Source of the DNA: Cystobasidiopsis lactophilus
Lineage: Eukaryota; Basidiomycota; Agaricostilbomycetes; Agaricostilbales; Chionosphaeraceae
Assembly: GCA_001599975.1 (NCBI GenBank)
Contig: BCIO01000004.1
Span: 2,577,328 to 2,641,327 of the forward strand
DNA: 64,000 nucleotides
Direction: 5' to 3'
Shown here piece after piece: positions 44,295 through 55,258 of this stretch; position 1 is the stretch's first letter; each line of letters begins with the position of its first letter. The translations under genes and the position numbers were made by a program. Below the pieces are notes generated by a model, which saw nothing but the letters and a program-made list of their open reading frames with translations, was not told the DNA's origin and searched no databases.

Positions 44295-45204
44295 TGAGCA
44301 GAGCGGAGGCAATTGGGGAAGACCGCCAACAAAAGGTCAAGGGACGGAGCAAGGTCAGGAGCAAGAGAGTCCGAGCGGTTCATGCGTATGCTCGACGCCG
44401 GGCAAGACTTGCTCAGCCACTGTCTCTCTTCTGTTCACGGCCTGGCCTCGGAGCGATCATCATGAGCCTCCCCTTCTTCTGACCGATCGCCAGAGAGGAC
44501 GGGAGGCATTACCAACTGACTGGTAGACACAGCAGATGGGCAGCTCGAAAGCGCAAGCCAGACCAGAGCAGTCAGAGCCGCCGACTAGGAGCAAGCCGGG
44601 GACGTGGAGGGAGCTCCGAGGGAGAGACCGAGGCGGTTCCTTTGTCCTAAACTGGCTGAGGAGATGTCTTGCTCATTCAGAACCACCGCTGAAAGATCAA
44701 AGCGCCAGCTCGAAGAGCCAGCAAGCCCATTATCCACGTCCAGTTTCAACTCGCATGAACAGCGATTTTAGAGCAGCAGGCGGCGGCACCGTGGGTAGCG
44801 GCTCGACCAGTCTCTGGAGGCCATCTTCTTCAGAATACGATGTCACACAGAAACATCAAGGCAGGCAGCACGAGTAGAGATCCGAGATTCGCCGTCTCTC
44901 TCCAAAACGAGCGGAAGTTGCCACCTTCCTTCCTGGCGCCCCTTCAAAGCCGACGAGTGGTTCCCGGCTCATGCTATGGCTAGGGAAACAAAATGACGAC
45001 TCAAGAGCGCCAGCAGTGAGCTCCTTGCCGCCGCCCGGCAACTTCCTCGTCCATCAAACGGGGTAGTAGGTTTCAAGATGGGGGGTCAAGAGTAAGTGGT
45101 GTTACTTGTAAAAACAATTCCCGATGGTGTCTCTTTCCATATTGCGGGCGTGTGTGGTGGTAGTCTTGAGTCTAAAGCAGGTGATCGCCGAGAGGGTATT
45201 GCAA
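44295..45204. other. Intergenic region of about 900 bp
   Basis: Holds the promoter of the unknown gene at its left edge and the 3' side of phosphatidylserine synthase at its right. A 113-codon plus-strand open frame at 44536-44877 lacks recognisable content and is not called. Confidence 0.4.
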
Positions 45205-46351
45205 TTAGGGCTTGGGCACTTTGAGCGACTTGGAGACGAAAGCCATTGCCCATCTGTGCATGCAACAAAGCTTGCCCGTGAGCTCCAATAGGCAAGAGCA
45301 AAAGGGGAGAGGAGAGCGCACCCTAAAGGCAGCATGGCGAACCAATGGATGTCGAGCACGCCCTTGAGCGGCCCTTGGATCAACCCGCCCGGCAAGCCCT
45401 GCCCGATCCCGCCTGGCCCTTCGATCCAATCCCACTTCGCACAACAGCTCATGATGGCCACGAACCCGAGGGAGGTGGGGATGGGCAGGCCCTCGAAGAA
45501 CTTGGTCTTGCCGGTGGCGTCCTTGGGGGCGGAGGCGACGGTGGCGTTGAAGCGGGCTAAGCGGGCGATGCCGCAGCAGATGAAGACGACGAGGATCCAC
45601 ATGTCCGCGTTGGTGCGCAGGCCCAAGCAGAAAGCGACCAGAGCTGGCGCCACGCCGAATGAGAGCTGTTCGTTCCGCAGAGTCTTGAGTCATCAGCACC
45701 CAGTGATAGTGTTGATGGGGTATAGGGACGAGAACGAACGGAGTCGGCGAGCGAGTCGAGCTCCTGGCCCAACATTGAAGCCTCGTTCCTCCACCGGGCC
45801 ACCTTGCCGTCGAACAGGTCAAACACCATTCCAGCCAGCGGGTAGGCCATTGCTTTCCTGTTCGTTCATACGCCAAGATCTGAGCACACTGGTCTAGTGC
45901 TATCAAGGGGTGAACGGGGACGAACCAGAGGTAATCCTTGTCAGACGTCAAGCAGTACTTGGCCGAGCTGAACACGGACAGCGAGCCGCAAACGCCGTTC
46001 ATGATCGTCACCAAATCCGCCAACCGAAAGTTCCTAGTCGGTCGCCCCACAGCGTCAACACACAGCGGCGGGCAAAGGCCAAGGGAACAGCATTTACCTG
46101 CGAGAACGAGACCCGAATCAGCCTCCTAGTGACCGGCTATGGGTTGGGGCTCGAGAGGCTCACCTGACCATTGAGAAGTGCCTGTCATCCTCGACGAACG
46201 CCTTGAGCTGGATCTTCTCGGCCTCGGACAGCTTTTGGCTCTCCTTGCGCGGGTGCAAAGGGGCCGCCTTCTCGGGCAGGATGGGCTTGATGGTCGCCTC
46301 CGACGAGTCGCTCAGCGCCAAAGCGGGGATCTCAGACGTCGTCCCTGGCAT
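45205..46351 (-). CDS. CHO1: CDP-diacylglycerol-serine O-phosphatidyltransferase (phosphatidylserine synthase)
   Basis: ER-membrane enzyme making phosphatidylserine from CDP-diacylglycerol and serine. Starts MPGTTSEIPALALSDSSEAT at 46351, with a short Glu/Lys-rich cytosolic lead. Membrane segments begin with NFRLADLVTIMNGVCGSLSV. The CDP-alcohol phosphotransferase signature is complete: D-G-x2-A-R-x8-G-x3-D-x3-D, seen as FDGKVARWRNEASMLGQELD followed by SLAD. Later parts are LSFGVAPALVAFCLGLRTNA, CGIARLARFNATVA and KFFEGLPIPTSLGFVAIMSC, typical of fungal PssA/Cho1. The last exon ends SKSLKVPKP. Four or five introns of about 50-80 nt (near 45255-45322, 45660-45740, 45855-45925, 46030-46165). 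About 270 residues, normal for the family. Confidence 0.95.
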
Positions 46352-46534
46352 GGCTTCACTTGGGTTCTTGTTGGGGGGATGGACGAGCGAAGGCAACGAA
46401 ATTCGTGCGATGACGCTCGCCGCGCTGGCTCCTCCCCGACTTTCTTTTCACGTTCGTGGGACCCTGCACCCGTTGAAAGCTGGGGTTTCTAGCTTTGTTC
46501 GTGCAATTGCAGGCCTTTTAGGAGATCGTTTAGT

Positions 46535-48813
46535 CTAGTGGTCGTGCCCGTCGTGGCCGCCCTCCTGAGGTTGGTCGGGTGGCACAACTGTGCATTCGGG
46601 CCAGCGAGGTGAGCAACAAAGTTCAAAGCTCAAAAGGGAGGGGCCAAACGCACCGATAGAATCGTCAATCCTGAGGAGCGAAGTGGCGGCCTCCAAAGCG
46701 CTCTTCAAGCTCCGCACCTTGCTCATGGCCGGCTCCAGCACGCCCGCCTTGACGTTGTCCCTCACCGTGCCCTCGAACAGGTCCAGCCCGTAGAACCGCA
46801 GTTCGCGCTTGGGCGATTCGACGGGCGCGGACTGCGCGGCGTTGTGGTACGCGCGGAGCTTGGCCACCAGGTCGGTCGAGTCCTTGGCAGCGTTCACCGC
46901 GAGCACCTTGGGGATGACCAGCAGGGCCTGGGCGAATTCAGCGATTGCCAGTTGCTCCCTTGATCCCTGTGCGATGGGGAAACCACCTGGTAAGCACAAG
47001 GAAAGCAAGTGCTGAAAGGGTAGGAGTCAACGCACGAGTGTGGTGGCAAAGTTTTCGAGGTAGATGGACAGGGCAGTCTCGACCGCCCCTCCGCCAGGCA
47101 CGACCGAGCCAGACTCCAGAGTGCGCTTGATGACGGATAGCACGTCGTGCAAAGACCGCTCCATCTCGTCCAGCATGTATTCTGTCAGCATCACAACTGC
47201 AAGATCAGGAAACTGATCAAGGGCAAGGGTTGGCACTGACCATTAGCGCCTCTGAGGATGATAGAGGCAGAAGAGACCGTCTTGGTGCCTTTGACCAAGA
47301 TGAGCTCGTCGTCTCCCAATCGCTCCTGCACCACCTCTTCCGCCGCTCCCAAGCTCGACGCCTCAAAAGTCTCCTCCCCTTCCAGATTCGCCAAGCTCGC
47401 GACCAAAGTGGCTCCCGTGGCGCGGGCGATGCGCTTGAGGTCTTCCTTCTTGCACCTCCGCACGGCCAGAGCGCCGGCCTCCACAAACTCCTTCAAGCAC
47501 AGGTCGTCGATGCCCTTGGTGGTCAAGATGACGTTGGCGCCTGCCGCTAGGATCTTGCGGACCCGCTCCAAGGTGATCTCCGACTCGCGCGCCCGGATCT
47601 TCTCCAGCTGCTCCGGGTCGTCGATGGTGATGTGCACGCCCAGGTTCATGCGCGTCTTTTGGAGGTTGATGTCCAGGCAGGCGATCTTCGCATTCGTGAT
47701 TCGAAGCTTCATGGCTGCGGAGAGCCGAGCAAACATATAAGTTCCGGTGGAAAATTATGGAGGAAGGAGGCAACCCACCTTGGGAAGCCGCAGTGCAGTT
47801 CAAAGCGTAGCCTTTGACAAAGATGGACTCCGTGGCCGACTTGCCGTGCGCCTTGAGGATGTTGACCGCCTTGACCGGGTACTTGATCTCGCCGCGAGGG
47901 TTGATCGTCTTGACAGCGAGCATGGCGTCGACAGCCATGTTGGCGAAAAAGTCGTCGTCTCTGTGACCATCCCGAAGAGGAACAGATGGGCATTGACAAT
48001 ACCAAATCTGAAGAGGGGAGGGGACAACGCACGAGCCGATGATTTTGGAGGACATTGAGGTTTTGGCCACATTGATGAGCGAGTCCTTGCCGAGCGTGTC
48101 CGTCTTGACGGCCAGCTGGTCCTGCAAGTGCCGGAGCGCCTCCTTACACGCCAACCGGTAGCCGGTGATCACCGTGGTCGGGTGGATCTTGTGCTTGACC
48201 AGGTCGTTGGCCCGCCTGAGCAGCTCGGCGGCCAGGATGACCACCGACGTCGTGCCGTCGCCCACCTCCTTGTCCTGCTGCTGCGCCAGCTCGACTAATA
48301 TCCGCCCTGCTGGGTGCTCCACGTCCAAGAGGTTGCTGTAGGTAACGAGAACTCAGAAACTGTCCATTTTGGCCAGAGTGGTGGGCTCGGCGACCTACAG
48401 GATGGTAGCGCCGTCGTTGCTGATGACAACGTCGCCCACTGGGTCAACCATCATCTTGTCCAAGCCGACCGGCCCCAAAGACGACTTGACGACGTTGGCA
48501 ATCGCTGTGGAACGGGCCCTCGACTGAGCAATTGCGCTTTTGCTCAAAGCATAGGCCAGCGCACCTTGAGCCGCTGTGACGCATGAATCCCTGACTTCTT
48601 GTCCGTTCTGTCTCTCGCCTGTACGGCCCACAACACCACCTAGAGTCAGTAAATTGAGCCTCAAGCTTGGAGGGTTGCCCGCACCTGTCAAAACAGTCAT
48701 GCGCTTTGAGCTCCTCATCCCACAGCGACGCCATCAGGCTTAGAGGGATTGGACTGACCTGTGCCCAGCAGCATGCCCTGCCGCGGGTCTCGAGCAAACA
48801 TGGACGTCGACAT
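46535..48813 (-). CDS. CCT1: T-complex protein 1 subunit alpha (CCT1/TCP-1)
   Basis: Alpha subunit of the cytosolic TRiC/CCT chaperonin that folds actin and tubulin. Starts [13 protein letters not shown] at 48813. Chaperonin motifs in order: [46 protein letters not shown] (ATPase Asp), [52 protein letters not shown] and [48 protein letters not shown] and [20 protein letters not shown] mark the alpha subunit. About seven introns. The tail ends [10 protein letters not shown], unlike the usual short acidic tail. Length about 560 residues. The order of exons shows no truncation. Confidence 0.96.
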
Positions 48814-49163
48814 TTTTGAGGCGAGCAGGTCGAAGTGCGAGCGCAAGGAAAATGTTGCGCCGCGTGGGCGATGTGCACAGTCCTTGGCTTGTGGCTCTCT
48901 CGACTCTCGCTTATGCCTCAGAATGGTGCTTTATGCACAAATGACAGGGACTGCAATCGAAGGGAGCAGCAAGGGGCGGCAGGGGCAGCTCAAAGTCGCC
49001 AATGGCTCAAGTCGACGACGCGAGCGCAGTCCACAAACTTTGAAGCAGATCCTCTCCTTGCACAATTCCATAGCCGCTATATACACCATTAGGCAAAATC
49101 ATTGAACGGGGCGAGTTGAGCAGACAGTTTTTTGAGAACGAGCTTGGGCTCAGGTGGCGAAAG
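48814..49163. other. Upstream region of CCT1
   Basis: 350 bp between CCT1 start and the stop of the sugar transporter gene on the same strand. It holds the CCT1 promoter by position. No other feature recognised. Confidence 0.4.
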
Positions 49164-51847
49164 TCAGACGACTGGCTTCTCCGACACACGGTCGATAGCG
49201 TGGACGCCAGTGCCGTCGTAGACGATGTCTTTGGCGAAGACGGCCACGTCGCCATCGCCTGTCATGCCATCCGTCTGCTTCAGCGATCGCAGCATTTGCT
49301 CTTTAACGAGGAGCACGCACCGTAGAGAGCCGCAATCTCTTCCAAAGGCACACCCTTGGTCTCCTTAACCAAGGGGTATTGCGCGATGGAGTAGAAAACT
49401 CCCAGACAGACGAAGACCAGAAAGTACTTGTAGCCGATAGTGGCCGTTCCCACCGGCGCGGAGAGGGTGAGCCAGAGGCCAGTGAGCAGGAAGGAGCTCA
49501 TGCCAAGGCACACTCCTTTGATGCGTAGGTGGCTGGGGAAAACTGCTCGGCATCGCTGTCAGCCAGGTGTTTCAAGGCCGGCGGAGTGGCAAACTTTCTT
49601 TCCGCAATGTACATGTAGACCGCGGGTTCTTCACTGTAGATCAAGCAGAGTCAGATGCGGTGGAAAGAGAGAATATGGAGGAGGCAGATGCGATGGAAAT
49701 AGGGGAGACTGAGGAGGCATCAACACTTGCCTTGAGAATACCACTAAGAAGATGAACAGGAACGCGACGATGGCCCTCAAGCCAGCCAAATTATCACCGC
49801 CAAAGAAGTTGGCGTAAAGAGCGGTGATGATGGACATGGTCACCGTGCACATGACGGGCGCGGCCAAGATGAGCGGTCGCCGGCCGACGTTGTCCAGCAA
49901 GAAGGAGTAGAATAGATCCGACAGCAGGGCTAAAGTGAGCCAGCAAGCTTGGATGATGAGGCCGGTTACGTTGACGTAGCCCAGGCTGGTCATCAGAGGA
50001 GGTTTAGTTCCCCAATGCTCAAGTCGCGGCTTGAGACTCACGCATTGAAGAGCACCACGTTGTAGTTCGTACCTGTGCGATCGAATCAGAAGAGGGAACA
50101 CGAAATAGAGCTAAGAAGCCTACAGAACTGGATGCCAGTTGATTGATTGGCAGCTAGGATCAGCAAGGCAGCGAGACTGCGCTGAAGGAAGGAAGACAGC
50201 GGACCGTCAGCACGACTAGGTGGATGAGTTTAAAGGAGCTCACCTTGCGATATTTTTTGAACATGACGAGCCACGAAGAATCCATGGTCCTATCCACCGC
50301 GGCTTGGGCCACTGAATGAGCCGGTGAGCAACAATCCAAGGTTAGTTCGGCAAGAGTCAGGCAAGACTGACGAATTTGATAGGCTTCTTCTTGAGCCAAG
50401 ATGTCGTCAGGATCAGAGTCAGAATGGTGCATATGCTTCAAGACGGCCAGGGTCTCTTCTTGACGATCTTGCAGGGCCAGCCACCGCGGGCTTTCGGGCA
50501 CAAAGGGATAGCCAGCACACAATACCAAGGGGTATATCAACTGTACCATGCGGAGTCATTGAAGCTCAGGATGTCCTCGAGGGAGAAAAATGAAGCGACG
50601 TGAGCTGACCTGGATAATGAAAGGAGCACGCCAGTTCACCGCGCTCAGGCTGCAGCAGGTCGTCAGTACTTCTCAAAGTACTCGAGAACAGGAGGAAGGC
50701 GTACCAGTAAAAGAAGCCAACAGTTACCCATCCGGCCGTGGTGTAGCCGAGCGTGATCGCCACACCGCAGGCGCCCGCCAAGACGCCTCGTCGCCCAGAC
50801 TGCACTTATCAAAGTCAAGGCATACATAGGAGTGGAGTGATGCAAAGATCTCACTGTAGCAATCTCCTGTAAAGGAATTGGGTGGATCCGACAGAGGCAA
50901 GCCTGTCCTGGGAACGAAAGCTCACGCTGCTGTACATGATGGAAGCGACCATTCCCGCCCAACCTCCCCAACCTCAGCCCGCAGTTAGCCAAACAAGCCG
51001 TAAGAAAGGCGTAATTGGACGAACCTGCAAATGGGGTCAACAGCAGAACAGTGTGATGTCTGATTTACCCGCAAGGGGTGCCAATGCACGCACCTGCAAA
51101 GAGACGTCCAAAACAGAACATAGTGATGTCGGTGGCGCCGGCTTCAAGAGCAGTGCCCAAGACGTAGAAGATGCTGTTAAAGAGAAACGCCTTCTTGCGA
51201 CCATCTGCCAAATGTGAATCAGTCTAGCTCTCTGAGAGAGGGTGTTAGAGCACGCACATTTGTCTGCAATGTAGACTTGGACTGTTGCCCACTTCCTTCA
51301 AAAACAGCATCAATGGTGGCAAGGTAGCACCCACCGATCAAGCCAATGACACCGCCTGTAGGGCAAAGTAAGCTCGCTTCATCCTATGTAAGAGCCTACA
51401 CACCAATGTTGCCGCAGCCGACCATAGCGCCAATCAACTGGGTTGAGTTGCTGCGATTGGCCAGATTGAAATCTGCGACCGCGACGTCAGTCGGATCCAA
51501 GCGAGTGTGCAAAGGACCCTACGTTCGCTAAAAGAGGCCTGGCCAAGAGAAGACGCAATGACAGCGGCGGCTGTAGTTGCATCGTGATGAGATGATGGTC
51601 GGCGATTAGAACCAAGGAAAGATTGACATACCAAAGCCGGCGCTCTGAGCACCGAACATGGACCATATCAGACTGCCGTATGCTTCTTAGTACGTCCCCG
51701 GCAGTGGATTGAGCGCAAAAGGACCCACGCAAACATGAGCCTTTTGGTCAGGCGCTTGGAATTTGCCACACTGAAGGCGTGCTGTTGAGCACTCTGGCCA
51801 TCTTTATCAAGGACGTCGAGATGTTGTGGAGCTTCGTCTGATTTCAT
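49164..51847 (-). CDS. MFS sugar transporter (lactose permease/hexose type)
   Basis: Twelve-helix proton-linked sugar carrier in the plasma membrane. Starts MKSDEAPQHLDVLDKDGQSA at 51847; N-terminal part ends RLTKRLMFAWVLL. Family segments: SLIWSMFGAQSAGFG, the loop motif PESPRWLALQDRQEETLAVL, DILAQEEAYQIR, FYSFLLDNVGRRPLILAAPV (the D-x2-GRRP repeat of helix 8/9), YKYFLVFVCLGVFYS and the end-motif KETKGVPLEEIAALYG. The final exon reads AKDIVYDGTGVHAID and ends EKPVV. It is split by more than ten short introns, some exons being under 50 nt, so exact joins are approximate. Sequence alone does not give the sugar; PESPRW and KETKG place it in the fungal sugar porter family. Confidence 0.87.
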
Positions 51848-52955
51848 GTTGATGCGTTGGAGGACAAGAGAGGAAGGGGGATGCAAAGTTCGAAAATAGA
51901 TCAAAGTGGAGGAGGTTGTCTTCGCCGTTTGTCGGGGAGCCCCTCAGCCACCCACCACAGCAAAACGGCACTTCCACGATGTGCCCCACTGGAGCAAATA
52001 GCTCTCAAGCACGATCAAAGCAAGGATAAATGAAGCTCTCGGCATCCTCCCCAGCCTTACCGCCGATCGTGCCCCGTGAAAATCACTTCGGCACGGCATG
52101 TCAAGCAGCACAAGTCTTTAGCTCATTGATCATGGACCAGGTCATCGTAGATCCGCCGCTTGAGAGCGACGACTTTGCGAGGCCCCACAGAGGGCCACCG
52201 AAACCGGCGCCACCCGAGCAAGGGGCAAGAGAATAGCCTGCTGCATAGGCCGCGTGTGGCAGTGACGGGGAGCCGACCAGGCAACGTACGAAGCTCGCAA
52301 GCTAAGACCATCTAGTTAAGTGGGGATCTTCCTACACAAATTTGGGATTAGGCAGCGCCAGAAGGGCAATCTCTTGCCACAGAGCTCTCTCGCTCATCTA
52401 TGCAGGACCAAGTGACCGACGAACAAAAGCTGCAAAGCGATATTAGGGAAACCGGTGACAAAGACGTCCAGAAACGCGCTCTTAGCGTTGAGAGCTGGCA
52501 AGCGAAAGGGCCGGTCTTTGTGAGGTCGAGGGCGCAGGCCTGACAAGTCGGGAGAACGGAGCAGCACGAGAAGAGCCGCCTTGAACAGCATAAGTGAAGT
52601 GACTGCTGAGAGCCACGAAACCTCGGGACAGCTGCATTCGAGAGTCGAGCGGGTGATTGTCGCGTGGCCATGGCACGTCCTGTCCAACCGCAGAGCTGGC
52701 CGCCATACAACAGTGCGGACCAGTTCATGCTCTACAGGCCAAATACATTCGAATCAAAGCAGCGAGATGGCGCAAAGGTGTCAACCCTTTCTTTCCGCAG
52801 CGAAGTCCGATTGGGCTTGGTGGCGTCGCTTTGCCTCGGCCAACTCGGTCAACCAGAAAAGGGTGGAAGTGCTTGACATCGTCTTCAACGCAAATAAGAT
52901 GACAGTGTAATTGCAAGGGGACACGAAGAAAGGACAAAAGCCTAGCCAGTGCGAT
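51848..52955. other. 1.1 kb intergenic region
   Basis: Between the transporter start and the stop of the FAD monooxygenase. Overlapping short open frames on both strands have no recognisable content or matching splice signals. Part must be the transporter promoter. Confidence 0.4.
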
Positions 52956-54634
52956 TTACAAGCGAAGAGTTGGCTCGAACGCCAGATGCTGGCGGAAGTG
53001 GGCTTCTTTCAGCAATTTTCCAGGGGTCCACTTTCCCATCTCCGCTTGCAGCTCAAGGAAGGCAGCTCTCAGAGCCCGATCCTTCGTCACCGCCTCTTTG
53101 ATGACCGGCATCAACAGGACGGCAAGCTTTGCTCGGTTCGCCCCCCATGGCTTGGCCACATCTGCGCCCAGGCTGAAAATCATGTGCATGCCGTCGTTGT
53201 AGCGGCGAACCAGGTCTTCGAAGTGCAAAGTCACCGGCAGGAAAGGCGGCCGACCTGCGCTTTGACAAATCGCGCCAATCCTTTTGCATAGATTGCCTTG
53301 AACAGAAACAAGTTGGTCAAAGGTCATTACATAGCCGCCGTGTATGGCTTGTCGATGGAAGCAGGCTTTGGCATGCTCGTTATACGCTTCAACCAATTCT
53401 TCGGTTTTCCACTGTCCAGAGTGAGAGTTCCGGAGGCCAGCAACAAGGAACAAGACCGTGTCTATGTGAACGGATAGGTTGGTTCGATGAGGTAACGCAA
53501 TGCCCGAGTCGCCAGCCAGGAATAAGGGTATTCGATGGGGGCCAACAATAGCGAAATTGGAGGCACACCGAACCCACAGGGGAAAGCTGACAATTTTGTA
53601 ATCTTGCCTCAGGACAACTGGCATGTCCGCTTTGGATGCGGTCTCTGTTTTGATGATTTTGTCATCGACGACGACAACTTCTTCAAAGCGAGAATGCCGG
53701 AGGTTAAGGACGCGCTGAACGTCCTGGGCAAAGTGCCAGTCGCTCGATTCTGCTTTGGCGGTGTGAAATTGAGACAAATATGCTGGTGCACCAAAGGTCG
53801 CTCTCTGTACCATGGGTGGACGCATGTCGTCCTTCTTCGTCTTGGCTTCGCGAGTAAAAAACAGCAGGCGGACCCTAGCGTGGCCGTTTTGCTTTACATC
53901 TATCTCTTGGGTTACGAAATAGAATCGGCCAGACGTGTGAGAGAGACACTCGACCAAGTCGGTGGGCTCCAGTTGGAACCGATGCTGGAGCTTCTCGTCG
54001 TAATTGGAGATTTCGTATTCGATGAGAACGTTGAACCGAAGAAGATCTTCACGCTCAGTGCCTTGGCCTATGTACCTGCTCCGCCAAATCGATCCTGTAC
54101 CATCGGCCGCAATGATAGATAAGGGGCTGTGTTCGAGGCAAGTTCCTGCGTCGCCCTTGAATGCCTGCCGTTCCATGCGAGATGGATTGGCCGCGACACC
54201 GAACTCCAGATAAATGCAAGCCCTGCTTAGACTATCGTTTTGAGAGTGAAAATTTGCTCTGGCGAAGGCGATGAGGTGCTTCTGGAGAGCATTGATGGCT
54301 ATAGGGCGCTGTTGGTAGAAGCGATCCGCAAAGGTCAGACCTTCCGGGTCGCCTTTGAAATGAGAGCCCGAGAGTCTACTGCCCCAGTACTTGGGAGATG
54401 GCAGGGCGGAACGGAAGGGTTCCACAACTTGATCTCGGCTGAGAGCCATGTCTGAGTAGAAGACCGGGTCACCGACAACCTTCATACTCGACATGGGCCT
54501 TGACAGAGGGCCCTTACCTTCGCTTCGCTTTTCCATGACTCGAGACGAGATGCCCATCTCGGCGAGCGTGACGGCAGCCAGTAGCCCAGTCGGACCAGCG
54601 CCGACGATTAGGACGTATGGTTGGCGCATCATAA
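52956..54634 (-). CDS. FAD-dependent aromatic hydroxylase-like monooxygenase, single exon
   Basis: Flavin monooxygenase of the PHBH/phenol hydroxylase superfamily, expected to hydroxylate an aromatic or polyketide substrate with NAD(P)H and O2. ATG 54634 starts MMRQPYVLIVGAGPTGLLAA, a complete GxGxxG FAD site. Further marks: VMEKRSEGKGPLSRP, the DG-type motif AADGTGSIWRSRY, and LFLAGDSGIALPHRTNLSVH in place of the usual GDAAHxxPP motif; the histidine and Pro-Pro part are not conserved. The end KEAHFRQHLAFEPTLRL lies at about 559 residues, shorter than phenol 2-monooxygenases with a thioredoxin-like tail. No intron at all, in contrast to most neighbours. The altered GD motif leaves catalytic activity uncertain. 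Confidence 0.82.
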
Positions 54635-55258
54635 GTGCAGGAGGGGAGGACCGAGAGACAAGACCCAAGCGAGATGCTCAGTATATTCGACGAGCAGGTC
54701 GAAAGGCACAGGAGGAAACTGGTGAGATACCAGAAGATAAAGGCACAAAGGGAAGCATTTCTGCCCAGCAGCGGGATGAGAGGCTTTGAGAGCAGCAAGG
54801 ATGATCATATAGTCTTCAACACTTTAGCAGGGCAAAGAAGTACAAAATCACCAAGTCGGACAGTGTTGCCGCCCCAAGACTCGAGAGTGAATCCAGACAC
54901 TCGCTCGAGGACTCCGAGGAGACTGGCGACATGCCATTCCGAGGCGCTCTATTCATGACGAGCTCACCACGTACTTGGGTTGCGTCAATATGCAATGAAG
55001 GTAGCAACGAAGGAACTCGCCCAGTCGACGCCCATGGACTGAGACCTTCGACGTCAAGTCAACAATCTAGAATTCTGGCAGTGGCGACCGAGCCCAATCT
55101 GAGGTAGGGCGTCAAAAGAACCGAGCGCATCAGAAGGTAGCGATATACATGCAGGGACGTGGTCATTGCAACAACAGAACAGACAAAGCCCTTGGTATGC
55201 CCACCAACGAGACGGAGAAATGCGAAGTCATAAATAGGTCTACACGGCGAGGCCGACG
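54635..55258. other. Intergenic region upstream of the monooxygenase
   Basis: About 620 bp between the monooxygenase start and the SCAP stop. A 94-codon plus-strand frame from 54674 (MLSIFDEQVERHRRKLVRYQ) is open but has no recognised family and no support. Confidence 0.4.

Noticed and set aside
44536-44877. Possible 113-residue plus-strand gene
   Set aside because: It has an ATG and reasonable composition, but no domain, signal peptide or intron support. Could be a lineage-specific small gene; not called.
49164-54634. Transporter plus FAD monooxygenase as part of a secondary-metabolite cluster
   Set aside because: No polyketide synthase, peptide synthetase, terpene cyclase or cluster regulator is adjacent; neighbours are housekeeping genes (CCT1, SCAP).
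54674-54958. 94-residue plus-strand frame starting MLSIFDEQVERHRRK
   Set aside because: It starts near the monooxygenase promoter and looks coiled-coil-like, but there is no second line of support.
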